From NCBI GenBank assembly GCA_029202405.1, contig CP119312.1, forward strand, positions 1,369,001-1,433,000: a stretch of 64,000 bases of DNA. The letters run 5' to 3'. The DNA comes from Candidatus Devosia phytovorans. Lineage in GTDB: Bacteria; Pseudomonadota; Alphaproteobacteria; Rhizobiales; Devosiaceae. The translations under genes and the position numbers were made by a program. Within the stretch, counting starts at the first letter, position 1. Every line of letters begins with the position of its first letter. Below, piece after piece: positions 28,020 through 36,516 of the stretch. Below the pieces are notes generated by a model. The model did no database searches and had not been told where the DNA came from. It saw only the letters and a program-made list of their open reading frames with translations.

Positions 28020-28895
28020 ATGAAAATAGGCTTTATCGGACTGGGCGTCATGGGACGCCCCATGGCAGGCCACTTGATCGCCGCCGGCCACGACGTCACC
28101 ATCAACCGGGTCAAGCCGGTGTCGCAGCATCTGGTGGACCAGGGCGGCAAAGCCGCCGCCACCGCCCGGGAGGCGGTTACGGATGCCGAGGTGGTCATCC
28201 TCATGCTTCCCGACACGCCCGATGTCGACGACATGCTGTTTGGCAAGGACGGTATTGCCGAGGCGCTGGCGCCGGGCGCCTTGGTCATCGACATGAGCTC
28301 CATCTCCCCAGTGGCCACCAAGCGCTTTGCCGAACAGGTCAGGGCAGGGGGCGGCGACTATCTCGATGCGCCCGTGTCGGGCGGCGAGGTCGGCGCCAAG
28401 AATGCCGCGCTGACCATCATGGTCGGTGGCAGCGAGGCAGCGTTCGACCGTGCCATGCCGCTGTTCCAGCTGATGGGCAAGAACATCAACCGCGTCGGCG
28501 AAGTGGGCGATGGCCAGACGGCCAAGGTCGCCAACCAGATCATCGTCGGCCTCACCATCGAGGCAGTGGCCGAGGCGCTGCTGTTTGCCAAAAAGGCCGG
28601 TGCCGATCCGATGAAGGTGCGCGAGGCGCTGATGGGTGGCTTTGCCGCCTCCCGCATTCTCGAAGTGCATGGCGACCGCATGAACAAGCGGACCTTTGAT
28701 CCCGGCTTCCGCATCAAGCTGCATCGCAAGGACCTGGCGCTGGCGCTCGATGCCGCGCGCAGCCTCGAACTGGCCCTGCCCAATACCGCCGCCACGGCAC
28801 AGCTGATGTCGGCCGCCATGGCTCAGGGCGATGGCGACAAGGACCATTCGGGCCTGATCCGCACGCTCGAAACCCTGTCAGCCGCCAGCGGCTGA
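28020..28895 (+). CDS. 2-hydroxy-3-oxopropionate (tartronate semialdehyde) reductase or related beta-hydroxyacid dehydrogenase
   Basis: This 291-residue NAD(P)-dependent dehydrogenase has the nucleotide motif GFIGLGVMGRPMAGHL, the substrate loop DAPVSGGEVGA near residue 120 and the catalytic lysine in GQTAKVANQI near residue 170. These mark the GarR/GlxR branch of 3-hydroxyisobutyrate dehydrogenases. With the Hyi homologue it could turn hydroxypyruvate via tartronate semialdehyde into D-glycerate. No glyoxylate carboligase gene is nearby, so the precursor probably comes from another route. Confidence 0.87.
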   Translation: MKIGFIGLGVMGRPMAGHLIAAGHDVTINRVKPVSQHLVDQGGKAAATAREAVTDAEVVILMLPDTPDVDDMLFGKDGIAEALAPGALVIDMSSISPVATKRFAEQVRAGGGDYLDAPVSGGEVGAKNAALTIMVGGSEAAFDRAMPLFQLMGKNINRVGEVGDGQTAKVANQIIVGLTIEAVAEALLFAKKAGADPMKVREALMGGFAASRILEVHGDRMNKRTFDPGFRIKLHRKDLALALDAARSLELALPNTAATAQLMSAAMAQGDGDKDHSGLIRTLETLSAASG

Positions 28896-28968
28896 CCGTC
28901 TCAAACTGCCGTGCCGTTGATGGCGCAGGAGGCGCCATGCGCTCTCATTTTGTCTGGAGGAACCCATA

Positions 28969-31071
28969 ATGCCGCTCGATAGATTGCCGAAGGTGCCCTA
29001 TGGCGCCGTCTATTTCCGCAAGTCCAACCCGCCCAAGGAGGATTGGGAGCGCGACTATGGGATTGCCGCCGAGGACGGCCTCAATGTCTTCCGCCACTGG
29101 TTCATGTGGTCGGCCATCGAGCGGAAGCCGGGCGTCTATGACTGGGAGGACTTCGACCGCCAGCTCGACCTCGCCGCCAGGAACGGCATCCTGACCATCA
29201 TTGCCGAGCTGACCCAGACCACGCCGGACTGGGCCTATCGCGCTTATCCGCATGCCCGCCAGATCACGGCCGACGGCGCTTTCCTTCCGCCGATCATGCA
29301 TCCGAGCTGCGCCACCGGTGGCGGCGCCCACAATGGCGGCGGCTCGGGCTCGCTGACCTTCAACTGCCCGGAAGTGCGTGACGCGGCCGGTGCTTTCCTC
29401 ACCGCCATGGCCAAGCGCTACAAGGGTCATCCGGCGCTGCTCGGCTATGACGTCTGGAACGAGGTCAACTACTCGGCTGACGTCGACTTTTCCGAATATA
29501 TGAAGACCGACTTCCGGCTTTGGCTCAAGGACAAGTATGGCGATCTCGAAGCGCTGAGCCAGGCCTGGTACCGCTATTCCTATGCCGAATGGGACGACAT
29601 CGAGCCGCCGCGGGTCGTTTCGCCCTATCCGGAAAATCTCGACTGGCTCGAGTTCAAGCGCCAGAACTACTACGGCCAGATGCAGTGGAAAATTGACACC
29701 ATCCGCGCCGTCGATCCGGATTGCCTGATGGCAGCGCATGGCGTGGCCGGCGCCATCCAGCACATGATAGCCAATGGCAGCGACGACTGGCTGGCCGCAT
29801 CCAAGGTCGAGCTTTACGGTATGACCTGGGTGCCGAGCCGTCGCGGCTTCAAGCCCTGGCAGAATTTCTTCGGCCCCGACCTTACCCGCTCCGCCGCCCG
29901 CGGCAAGAAATGGTGGCACGCCGAACGTCCCGCCGGCCCGCTCTGGCTGCAGCCGCAGGTGCTGGGCCATGACAAGGAAGACGGCCGGGTGATGGAGCCC
30001 GAAGATCTGCGCATGCTGACCATGACGTCCTTCTCGGCCGGCGCCAGCGGGGTGATGAACCTGCGCTATCGGCCGTTGCTCGACGGGCCGCTGTTTGGCG
30101 CCTTTGGCGCCTATGGCATGGATGGAAGTCGGACCGCGCGGTCGGACATGCAGAGTGCAATCGGCAAATGGGCCAATAGCGCCGAACAGCAGCCGCTGTT
30201 CGAGGCCAAGCCGGTGCAGGGCGATATCGGCATCCTGGTAATTCCCGAAGCGCAGGCCTGGGACTATCTGCTCAACCACAAGCACAAGCCGGACAGCTAT
30301 CAGCACGCCATGTTCGGCGCCTATCAGGGCTTTTTCGACAATGGCATCCAGGCCGACTGGGTGCATATCGAGGATATTGCCAAGTACAGGTTGCTCTATG
30401 CGCCCTATCCGATCTCGATGCAGTCCGAGACAGCCACGGCCATCGCCAAGTGGGTCGAGACGGGAGGTACGCTGATTTCGGAAGCCACGCCCGGCTATTT
30501 CGGCGATCGCGGCAAGGTGGGCACCGTCCAGCCGAACAACGGCCTCGACAAGGTATTTGGCGTTCGCGAGCAGGAGGTCGAATTCATGCCCGACCTCGGC
30601 GACCGGATCAGCTTCACCTTCGCCGGCCAAATCGTTCGCGGCGGCGGGTTCCTGCAGTCCTATACGCTCGATGGCGCGAGGGAACTGGGCCGCTTTGCCG
30701 ATGGCCGCCTGGCAGTCGCCGAGCACAGTCATGGCGCGGGCAGGACGCTTTTGGTTGGCACCCATCCGGGCATTGGCTATTTCCAGAAGGGCGAAGCCGC
30801 CGGCAAGGCTTACTTTGCTAATGTGTTGGCCTGGGCCGGCGTCAAGCAGCGCGTCACCATTTCCGACAATCGCCTGCAGGCCCGCCTGCACGAAGCCGGT
30901 GGCCGCAAGACGCTGTGGCTGCTCAATCCTTTGCGCGAAGCGGTGACAGTGGATGTTTCCGTCGATGGCACGCCGGCCAATGCCGGCAAGGCTTTCTGGG
31001 GCGCCATGTCTGACACCGGCAAGGTCGAAATCCCGCCGCGCGACGTGGTGGTGGTTGAACTGGCCAGCTAG
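28969..31071 (+). CDS. GH42-type beta-galactosidase-like glycoside hydrolase
   Basis: This 700-residue clan-A glycosidase has the acid/base Glu in YDVWNEVNYS near residue 165 and a nucleophile candidate in KWWHAERPAGP near 320, the spacing seen in GH42. A trimerisation/GATase-like domain (about 400-620) and a small C-terminal beta domain follow. There is no signal peptide, so it is cytoplasmic and would act on imported oligosaccharide or glycoside. Specificity beyond beta-galactoside-like substrates cannot be told. CTGGAGG precedes the ATG. A strong terminator directly follows, ending the operon. Confidence 0.86.
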   Translation: MPLDRLPKVPYGAVYFRKSNPPKEDWERDYGIAAEDGLNVFRHWFMWSAIERKPGVYDWEDFDRQLDLAARNGILTIIAELTQTTPDWAYRAYPHARQITADGAFLPPIMHPSCATGGGAHNGGGSGSLTFNCPEVRDAAGAFLTAMAKRYKGHPALLGYDVWNEVNYSADVDFSEYMKTDFRLWLKDKYGDLEALSQAWYRYSYAEWDDIEPPRVVSPYPENLDWLEFKRQNYYGQMQWKIDTIRAVDPDCLMAAHGVAGAIQHMIANGSDDWLAASKVELYGMTWVPSRRGFKPWQNFFGPDLTRSAARGKKWWHAERPAGPLWLQPQVLGHDKEDGRVMEPEDLRMLTMTSFSAGASGVMNLRYRPLLDGPLFGAFGAYGMDGSRTARSDMQSAIGKWANSAEQQPLFEAKPVQGDIGILVIPEAQAWDYLLNHKHKPDSYQHAMFGAYQGFFDNGIQADWVHIEDIAKYRLLYAPYPISMQSETATAIAKWVETGGTLISEATPGYFGDRGKVGTVQPNNGLDKVFGVREQEVEFMPDLGDRISFTFAGQIVRGGGFLQSYTLDGARELGRFADGRLAVAEHSHGAGRTLLVGTHPGIGYFQKGEAAGKAYFANVLAWAGVKQRVTISDNRLQARLHEAGGRKTLWLLNPLREAVTVDVSVDGTPANAGKAFWGAMSDTGKVEIPPRDVVVVELAS

Positions 31072-31073
31072 TG

Positions 31074-31107
31074 AAAAGGGGCGGCCCGGAGGTCGCCCCT
31101 TTTTCAT
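31074..31107. terminator. Rho-independent terminator between convergent genes
   Basis: AAAAGGGGCG at 31074-31083 pairs perfectly with CGCCCCTTTT at 31094-31103 around a ten-base loop, with a further T following. Because the stem begins with an A-run it can terminate both the glycosidase operon and the leftward GntR genes. Confidence 0.88.
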
Positions 31108-31122
31108 TCAAGCCAGGAAAAT

Positions 31123-31647
31123 CTAGTGGGCCGTCGTCGCGTCCCAATGGCTGGTCGACTTGCGACAGGCCAGAAGATGGAAGCGCATGCAATCTCGGGC
31201 GCGCTCGGCATCCCCATCGATGATCGCCTCATAGACAGCGCGATGCTGCTCATTGATGGCCGCCATCTTTTCGGCCGTGCGCAGACCGGAAGTGGTCCTC
31301 GCCAGCAGCATGCCGCCAAAGATGTTTTCGCGGACTGCCGAAATGGCACTGACATAATAGTCATTGTGCGAGGCGCGGGCGACGCAGAGATGGAAGTCGA
31401 AATCTTCGGTCAGCCCGGGATCGCAGGTGACATCGATGGTCTCGAGCTTGCGCACCACATCCGCGAGGCGGATCAGGTCGTCTGCATTGCGGGAGCGCGC
31501 TGCAGCCGCCGCAGCCTCGCCCTCGATGCCGATGCGAAACTCGAAACAATACCGGCCTGACGTTGGCCAATCGGTCGTATTCAGGATCATGACGCTGCTC
31601 CTCTTCAGGCGTCGTGACGAAACTCCCACAGCTTTCACCATTTCCAT
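31123..31647 (-). pseudogene. 5'-truncated GntR regulator (FCD domain only)
   Basis: The readable protein covers only the ligand-binding FCD domain of a FadR-subfamily regulator: EFRIGIEGEAAAAAARS, DFDFHLCVARASHN with the metal/ligand histidine, and EQHRAVYEAIIDGDAERA. The winged-helix DNA-binding half (about 70 residues) is missing. Only 38 bp separate this frame from the end of the next GntR gene, so there is no room for it. A GSFVTTP-like remnant is visible in another frame near 31620. It is most likely a decayed tandem paralogue of the intact gene beside it, though a translated co-inducer-binding fragment is conceivable. Confidence 0.65.
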
Positions 31648-31685
31648 CTGGAATGGTAGCCTGCAATTTGCGTCGCGCGGTTTTG

Positions 31686-32423
31686 TTACCCTTTAAACAT
31701 TCTGGCGCTGGCCCATTGCAGGTGCTCTTTCATCGCCTTGCGTGCCCCGCGGTCGTCGCGGCGTTGAATGGCAGCATGGACTGCCTCGTGCTGTTCCATC
31801 ACGCTGTCGCGGAAGGCCGGGCTGTCACCGGAAAAATTCCAGATCAGGCTCATGCCCATCAGCATCTGCTCGCGTAGCGAGGTCAGCGAATTGATGAAAA
31901 ACGGATTGCCCGTCGCCTCGGCCACCGCCAGGTGGAAGGCGAAGTCGTCGCCCGGCCGTTCGGCGAGACTTTTCTTTTCGCCAAAGCGGTCCAGCGCAGC
32001 AGCGATCGCAACCAGTTGCGCATCGGTACGGTTGAGTGCTGCCGCAGCGGCGATCTCGCCTTCCATGCCTTCGCGGAAGGCGGCAAAGGCGGTGATGTCG
32101 GCAAAGCTGGCTATGGCGGGGAAGGGGACCTGCATGGGCGCCACATCTGGCGCGTCCATCGGCTCCATGACAAAACTGCCCGAGCCCTGGCGCGACTGGA
32201 TCAGTCCGGCATCGCGCAGCTTGGCCAGCGCCTGCCGGATCACCGGACGCGACATGCCGAAGCGGCGCGCCAGTTCGGTTTCCGAGGGCAGGCGGGATCG
32301 CGGTGACCAGCTGCCATCCTGAATCAGGGCCCGCATCTGGTTATGGGCAATTTCCGCAAGTCGTTGCCCCTGCTCCATAACGTAGGGCGGGCGCTCCTCG
32401 ATCGCCATGTCTTTGACTTCCAT
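31686..32423 (-). CDS. GntR-family transcriptional regulator, FadR subfamily (FCD)
   Basis: This 245-residue regulator has a winged helix at about residues 20-85 (LPSETELARRFGMSRPVIRQALAKL) ending in RQGSGSFV. An FCD effector domain follows at about 110-235 (DDFAFHLAVAEATGN, EQHEAVHAAIQRRD). FCD domains bind small carboxylates or sugar acids through metal-coordinating histidines. It sits between the glycosidase operon and the divergent DMT permease, so it is the likely local repressor of the catabolic island. The ATG at 32408 is an alternative start. Confidence 0.9.
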   Translation of the reverse strand: MEVKDMAIEERPPYVMEQGQRLAEIAHNQMRALIQDGSWSPRSRLPSETELARRFGMSRPVIRQALAKLRDAGLIQSRQGSGSFVMEPMDAPDVAPMQVPFPAIASFADITAFAAFREGMEGEIAAAAALNRTDAQLVAIAAALDRFGEKKSLAERPGDDFAFHLAVAEATGNPFFINSLTSLREQMLMGMSLIWNFSGDSPAFRDSVMEQHEAVHAAIQRRDDRGARKAMKEHLQWASARMFKG

Positions 32424-32501
32424 ACCGGTTGAGCCAACTCACTGTGAGCAATCTACAACGCTTCGGTTACAAGTGACAACAGGTTGTTTGTTCTGTGAAA
32501 C

Positions 32502-32512
32502 TTGTTAGACAA
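32502..32512. promoter_or_regulatory. Candidate GntR operator in the gntR/DMT divergent region
   Basis: TTGTTAGACAA is an inverted repeat that matches the TNGTNNNACNA pattern known for FadR-subfamily regulators. It lies 23 bp before the permease start and between the divergent genes, a good place for autoregulation. No binding data can be inferred beyond the pattern. Confidence 0.4.
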
Positions 32513-32534
32513 ATACGCACCGGTGAGGGGAGCG

Positions 32535-33422
32535 ATGGACTTGCAGGCAGTTGACCGCGACTGGACCAATTTTCGGTCCGTGCTCTTCGTGCTCAGCGCC
32601 ATTGTGATCTTCTCGCTGATTTTCACCTCGGGTCGCTTTGCAGGAGAGCTGGCCTCGTCCTTCCAGATCATGTTCCTCCGTTACGCCGGTGGCTTCGTCA
32701 CCGTGCTCGGCCTGTCCGCCAGCCAGCCGCAAAGTTTCCAGTCGCTGCAGAGCAAACACCGGCTCAGTCAGGCGCTGCGTGCGCTGGTGGGTGGACTTGG
32801 CGGCGCGGCTATCATCTTTGGCAACACTTACATGCCGCTGGTCGATGCCAATGCCATCAGCCAGCTCAGCGGCGTCTTCATGCTGGCGCTCGGTATCATC
32901 ATCTTCCGTGAACGCCTGCGGTCGATCCACATCGCCGGCTCGCTCGTCTGCATCCTGGGCGCGGCAGTCGTCGTTGCCGCCCGTGGCGCCTTTACCACCT
33001 TTGACGCCAATTATCTGGTGCCGGCTTCCGTGGTGATCATCGGCGCTCTACTGCTGGCTTTGGAGGGCATTTTCATCAAAATCCTGACCCTGGCCGACCG
33101 CCCGCTGGTGACGCTCGCCCATGCCAATTTCTTCGGCATGCTGCTCCTGCTGATCCCAGCCGTGTTGACCTGGAAATCCACCGGCCCGGTCAACGCGGTG
33201 CTGCTCTGCCTCGGCCCGCTCGCCATTCTCGGGCAGTATTGCAATATCCGCGGCTATACCTCCGCCAGCGTTAGCCTGCTGGCGCCCATCGGCTATGCCT
33301 CGCTGATCTTTGCGGCCGTCTGGGGCTGGGTGTTCTTCATGGAGCTGCCCACGGCCGGCGTGATCCTGGGCGGCGTCCTGATCGCCATCGGCGGCACCAC
33401 ACTGGCACTTTCCCGTCGCTAG
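32535..33422 (+). CDS. DMT superfamily permease (EamA, two repeats)
   Basis: This 295-residue inner-membrane protein has about ten hydrophobic helices arranged as two EamA repeats. Repeat boundary motifs are AIIFGNTYMPLVDANAISQLSGVFMLALG and GYTSASVSLLAPIGYASLIFAAVWGW. Such carriers export or import metabolites; the substrate is unknown. GAGGGG six bases before the ATG at 32535 fixes the start. It lies 73 bp ahead of the second GHL6-like gene, so it probably serves the same pathway. Confidence 0.88.
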   Translation: MDLQAVDRDWTNFRSVLFVLSAIVIFSLIFTSGRFAGELASSFQIMFLRYAGGFVTVLGLSASQPQSFQSLQSKHRLSQALRALVGGLGGAAIIFGNTYMPLVDANAISQLSGVFMLALGIIIFRERLRSIHIAGSLVCILGAAVVVAARGAFTTFDANYLVPASVVIIGALLLALEGIFIKILTLADRPLVTLAHANFFGMLLLLIPAVLTWKSTGPVNAVLLCLGPLAILGQYCNIRGYTSASVSLLAPIGYASLIFAAVWGWVFFMELPTAGVILGGVLIAIGGTTLALSRR

Positions 33423-33456
33423 ACGCAGTTCTTCCTTGACAAGCTTGGCAAGTAAA

Positions 33457-33472
33457 TTGTCAACTTTGACAA
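33457..33472. promoter_or_regulatory. Palindrome TTGTCAA-CT-TTGACAA before the second GHL6-like gene
   Basis: A perfect 7-bp inverted repeat with a two-base spacer lies about ten bases upstream of the ribosome binding site. A further TTGACAA lies at 33436. It may be an operator related to the TTGAC/GTCAA pair at 18919-18939. Overlap with a -35-like TTGACA is also possible. Confidence 0.35.
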
Positions 33473-33495
33473 ATCAGGTGGAGGAGATTGTGGTG

Positions 33496-35550
33496 ATGGA
33501 CGGAGCGATAGAGCAGGGCGAAACGACAAGCAGGTGGTGGATCGACGAACCGGTCCGCATGGCGCTGTTCCTGTACAACCAGTATCAGGCGCCAGTCGAT
33601 ACCGACGCCTTCGTGCAAAAGCTGGTGGACCTTCATGTCAATGCCGTGGTCCTGCCCACAGCCGGCATTGCCGCCTTCTATCCCACGGAAGTCCCCTTCC
33701 ACGTCCGCGCTCCGTCGCTGCCCGAAGGCCGCGACGTGGTCGGCGAGATCGTCGAAAAGGCTCATGCCAGAGGCATTCGTGTCGTTGGCCGCTTCGAATG
33801 GACGGTCAACCAGGACAAGGCGCTGATCGAAGCCCATCCCGACTGGGTGCAGCGCGATCCCGCGGGCAATTCCCCGCTGTGGAACGACACGCATCTGATG
33901 TGCGTCAACGGCGGCTATATGCAGGAGCATATCTTCAAGATCATGGACGAGGCGCTGACGCGCTTCCCGCTCGACGGCATGTTCTTCAACTATGGCGGCG
34001 GCCAGCGCAACGCCTTCGGCCCCTGCCAATGCGCCAATTGCCAGCGCCTCTACAGCGACAAATACGGCAAGGACCTGCCGACCACGCCCAATGCCGAATA
34101 TCTCGACTTCATGAATGACTGCGCGGCAAAACTCGCCGCTCGCATCAAGGCCTTCGCCAAAGCCAAGAACCCGTTGATCAACTACATGGTCGGCCGCGAG
34201 GCCGATTCCACCAATTCGGAAACCCACGGCGCCCCGATTGCCGAAGCCCATGCCTTCTGGCTCTATGATGCCAGCGAAACGGTCAATCGCTACCGCGCTG
34301 CTTATCCCGACCGCATGGCGTTCAACAATGACTCGGCCTTTCTCGACGGCCGCTGGCGCTATGCCCATCGCTCCGCGCCGGAGGGCGAAATCCGCGCCTT
34401 CCAGAACATGGCCAATGGTGCCGGCCCCTATCTCTTCGTCAATGGCAACCACGAGCAGTTCGATCGCAACGCGGAAAAGGGTGCGTTGCCGGCCTTCAGT
34501 TTCCACCGCAACAACGCCGATCTCTATGTCCGTCAGGAAAACGCCGCGCGCGTACTGTTGCTCGACGTCCCGGGCCCAACGCTCGCCCAGGTGCTGTTCC
34601 GCTACGGGGAAGGCGGCGCGGCCGAAGGGCGGCCGCCCGGCAATGGCGGCTTCGGCTATCGCGACAGCAAGGAGCTGGGCAGCGGCGGCGAAAACAGCAA
34701 CACGGCCATGTCGGGCTTTTTCCGCCTCCTGACCGAAAACCACATTCCCTTCGTGCTGTCCAAGGATCTGAGCTGGATCGACAGCGACCCCGGCCGCTAT
34801 GATCTCGTCGTCTCCAGCAAGGGCGCGCCGAAGGAGTTGGACCGCTATCTGCGCCAGGGCGGCCGCGTGCTGGCCTCCGGCGCCACGAGGCCGGAGCTTG
34901 AACTACCGCCCATGGTCAAGCTGTGGAACCGCAAGGAAACCCTCGCCGCTTATTGGCGCGTGCGCGACCACGGCCTGCTGCCCAATCTCGGCGATGCCGA
35001 CCTGATGTTCTTTTACAGCGACTACCTCGAGCTCGAAGCGCGCGGCGTCTCGCCCCTGACCTTCGTGCCGCCCACCAAGGTCAATCCGATGGAAATGGTC
35101 GGCGAGGGCCTGCATGACACCGACAAGCCGGGCCTGCATCTGCTCGACTACGGAGAGGGCCGCCTGGCCTATATTCCCTGGGACCTCGGTGACCTCTATT
35201 ATCGCGCCAGCGCCGCCCACCATACCACGCTGTTCAGCGACGTGATCGACCACCTGTTGCCCGAAGGGCGGCAGCTGCGCAGCAATGCCCATCCCATGGT
35301 GCAGATCACGCTGCAGCAGCAGGCAGCGGAAAACCGCACGCTGGTGCATTTCGTCAACCTCTCTGGCGCGGCACAGGTAGCCTATCACCCGGCCATTCCA
35401 ATGAGCGGCATCGCGGTGGAGGTGCAGGGCGCCTTCACCTCGGCGCAGATGGCCAGCACCCGCCGCTACCTGCCGATCCGGGGCGACGAGGGCTTTACTG
35501 CCTTCACCCTGCCGCAGCTCGATACCTATGACGTGGTCATCCTGCGATGA
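33496..35550 (+). CDS. Second GHL6-like putative glycoside hydrolase
   Basis: The protein has about 684 residues and is a distant relative of the one at 21189-23297. The TIM-barrel part shows HARGIRVVGRFEWTVNQDKAL near 95 and LDGMFFNYGGGQRNAFGPCQCANC near 165-185. A GATase/trimerisation-like domain (YDLVVSSKGAPKELDRYL onward) and a C-terminal beta domain follow. No signal peptide is seen. ATG at 33496 follows GGAGGAG; an open frame back to 33436 lacks a good ribosome site. The substrate is unknown. Its stop overlaps the hydratase-like gene (ATGA), linking the two functionally. Confidence 0.75.
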   Translation: MDGAIEQGETTSRWWIDEPVRMALFLYNQYQAPVDTDAFVQKLVDLHVNAVVLPTAGIAAFYPTEVPFHVRAPSLPEGRDVVGEIVEKAHARGIRVVGRFEWTVNQDKALIEAHPDWVQRDPAGNSPLWNDTHLMCVNGGYMQEHIFKIMDEALTRFPLDGMFFNYGGGQRNAFGPCQCANCQRLYSDKYGKDLPTTPNAEYLDFMNDCAAKLAARIKAFAKAKNPLINYMVGREADSTNSETHGAPIAEAHAFWLYDASETVNRYRAAYPDRMAFNNDSAFLDGRWRYAHRSAPEGEIRAFQNMANGAGPYLFVNGNHEQFDRNAEKGALPAFSFHRNNADLYVRQENAARVLLLDVPGPTLAQVLFRYGEGGAAEGRPPGNGGFGYRDSKELGSGGENSNTAMSGFFRLLTENHIPFVLSKDLSWIDSDPGRYDLVVSSKGAPKELDRYLRQGGRVLASGATRPELELPPMVKLWNRKETLAAYWRVRDHGLLPNLGDADLMFFYSDYLELEARGVSPLTFVPPTKVNPMEMVGEGLHDTDKPGLHLLDYGEGRLAYIPWDLGDLYYRASAAHHTTLFSDVIDHLLPEGRQLRSNAHPMVQITLQQQAAENRTLVHFVNLSGAAQVAYHPAIPMSGIAVEVQGAFTSAQMASTRRYLPIRGDEGFTAFTLPQLDTYDVVILR

Positions 35551-36323
35551 GCGGCCCCACAACCGGAGACCTGACCATGACGCTCAATACCACCGAAGAC
35601 CTGGCTGCCGCCCTGATCGCGGCCCACGATGGCGGCCCGCTCATCGACAGCGTTCCGGCCCATCTGCGGCCCGTGGACATGCCGGCCGTCGTGGCCCTGC
35701 AGGACATGATCGTCGACCGCATCGGCGCCGTCGGCGGCTGGAAGGTGATGGCCGGCGGCACCGGCGAGCCGCTCTGTGCGCCAATCCCGACCAACCGCTA
35801 CTTCGCCGACGGCGAGACTATCGATGCGGCGCGGCACCGGCTGGTGCTGGTCGAGCTGGAAATAGGGGTGAAACTGGGCCAAGACCTCGCCGCCGATGCG
35901 GATCTGGCCGCAGTGGAAGCGGCAATCGCTTCTATCCATCCGACGCTGGAACTGATCGGCTCGCCCTTCGTCGATCGCGATGCGGTGGATTTCAACACCA
36001 AGTTGGCCGACCTGCAGAGCAATGGCTGCGTGGTCGTTGGCCAGGCAATGGAAGGTTTGGCCAAGAACGCCTTCAGCACGCTAATGGCCGAACTGACTTT
36101 CGACGGCACGGTGGCAACGACCGCCGGAGGCGGCGCATCGTGGCAGGCAATTCTTGAGGCTCTGCGCTGGCTCGCCTCACATAGTGCATCGCGCGGCCTG
36201 CAACTGCGCCAAGGTCAGGTGATCATCACCGGCTCACGGGTCATCGCGCCAATAGGGCAGGCCAGGTTGATCCAAGGGCAGTTGGGTCTCGAGGGCACTG
36301 TAGCCGCCAGGATTCAGAGCTAG
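35547..36323 (+). CDS. 2-keto-4-pentenoate hydratase-like protein (FAH superfamily)
   Basis: This 258-residue protein belongs to the MhpD/DmpE branch of the fumarylacetoacetate hydrolase fold. Diagnostic segments are GWKVMAGG, VELEIGVKLGQDL with the metal-binding Glu pair, IHPTLELIGSPF and the C-terminal ITGSRVIAPIGQ. Family members hydrate or decarboxylate 2-keto acids. In a sugar island it may handle a 2-keto-3-deoxy acid rather than an aromatic breakdown product (inference). It is coupled to the glycosidase-like gene by an ATGA overlap; ATG at 35577, after GGAGA, is an alternative start. Confidence 0.82.
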   Translation: MSGPTTGDLTMTLNTTEDLAAALIAAHDGGPLIDSVPAHLRPVDMPAVVALQDMIVDRIGAVGGWKVMAGGTGEPLCAPIPTNRYFADGETIDAARHRLVLVELEIGVKLGQDLAADADLAAVEAAIASIHPTLELIGSPFVDRDAVDFNTKLADLQSNGCVVVGQAMEGLAKNAFSTLMAELTFDGTVATTAGGGASWQAILEALRWLASHSASRGLQLRQGQVIITGSRVIAPIGQARLIQGQLGLEGTVAARIQS

Positions 36324-36452
36324 AGGCACTGTCGGCAACATGGCCCTCTTTCGGAGTGGCTCGGAGCGGACGGTTTGCCTATCAGTCATGCACCGTATCC
36401 AAGCCGCATACCGTGTCGTGAGTTGCCGACACATGGCGTTGCAGATTGCTTA

Positions 36453-36483
36453 AACGCCGCCGCGGGTTGACCGGGGCGGCGTT
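36453..36483 (-). terminator. Hairpin downstream of the TonB receptor gene
   Basis: AACGCCGCC at 36453-36461 pairs with GGCGGCGTT at 36475-36483. Read on the minus strand it ends in TTT and lies about 35 bp past the stop of the receptor gene, so it probably terminates that transcript. It also lies about 130 bp past the plus-strand hydratase gene. Confidence 0.5.
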
Positions 36484-36516
36484 CGTCAGTTGGTTCACTA
36501 TCAGGTGCACCGCCCG

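Noticed and set aside
27135..28847. 570-codon open frame on the minus strand
   Set aside because: It is a shadow of the isomerase and reductase genes, both of which have full sets of family motifs in the plus direction.
28945..31107. 720-codon open frame on the minus strand
   Set aside because: It is antisense to the GH42-type gene, which has clear catalytic motifs, a ribosome site and a following terminator. The long frame results from high GC content.
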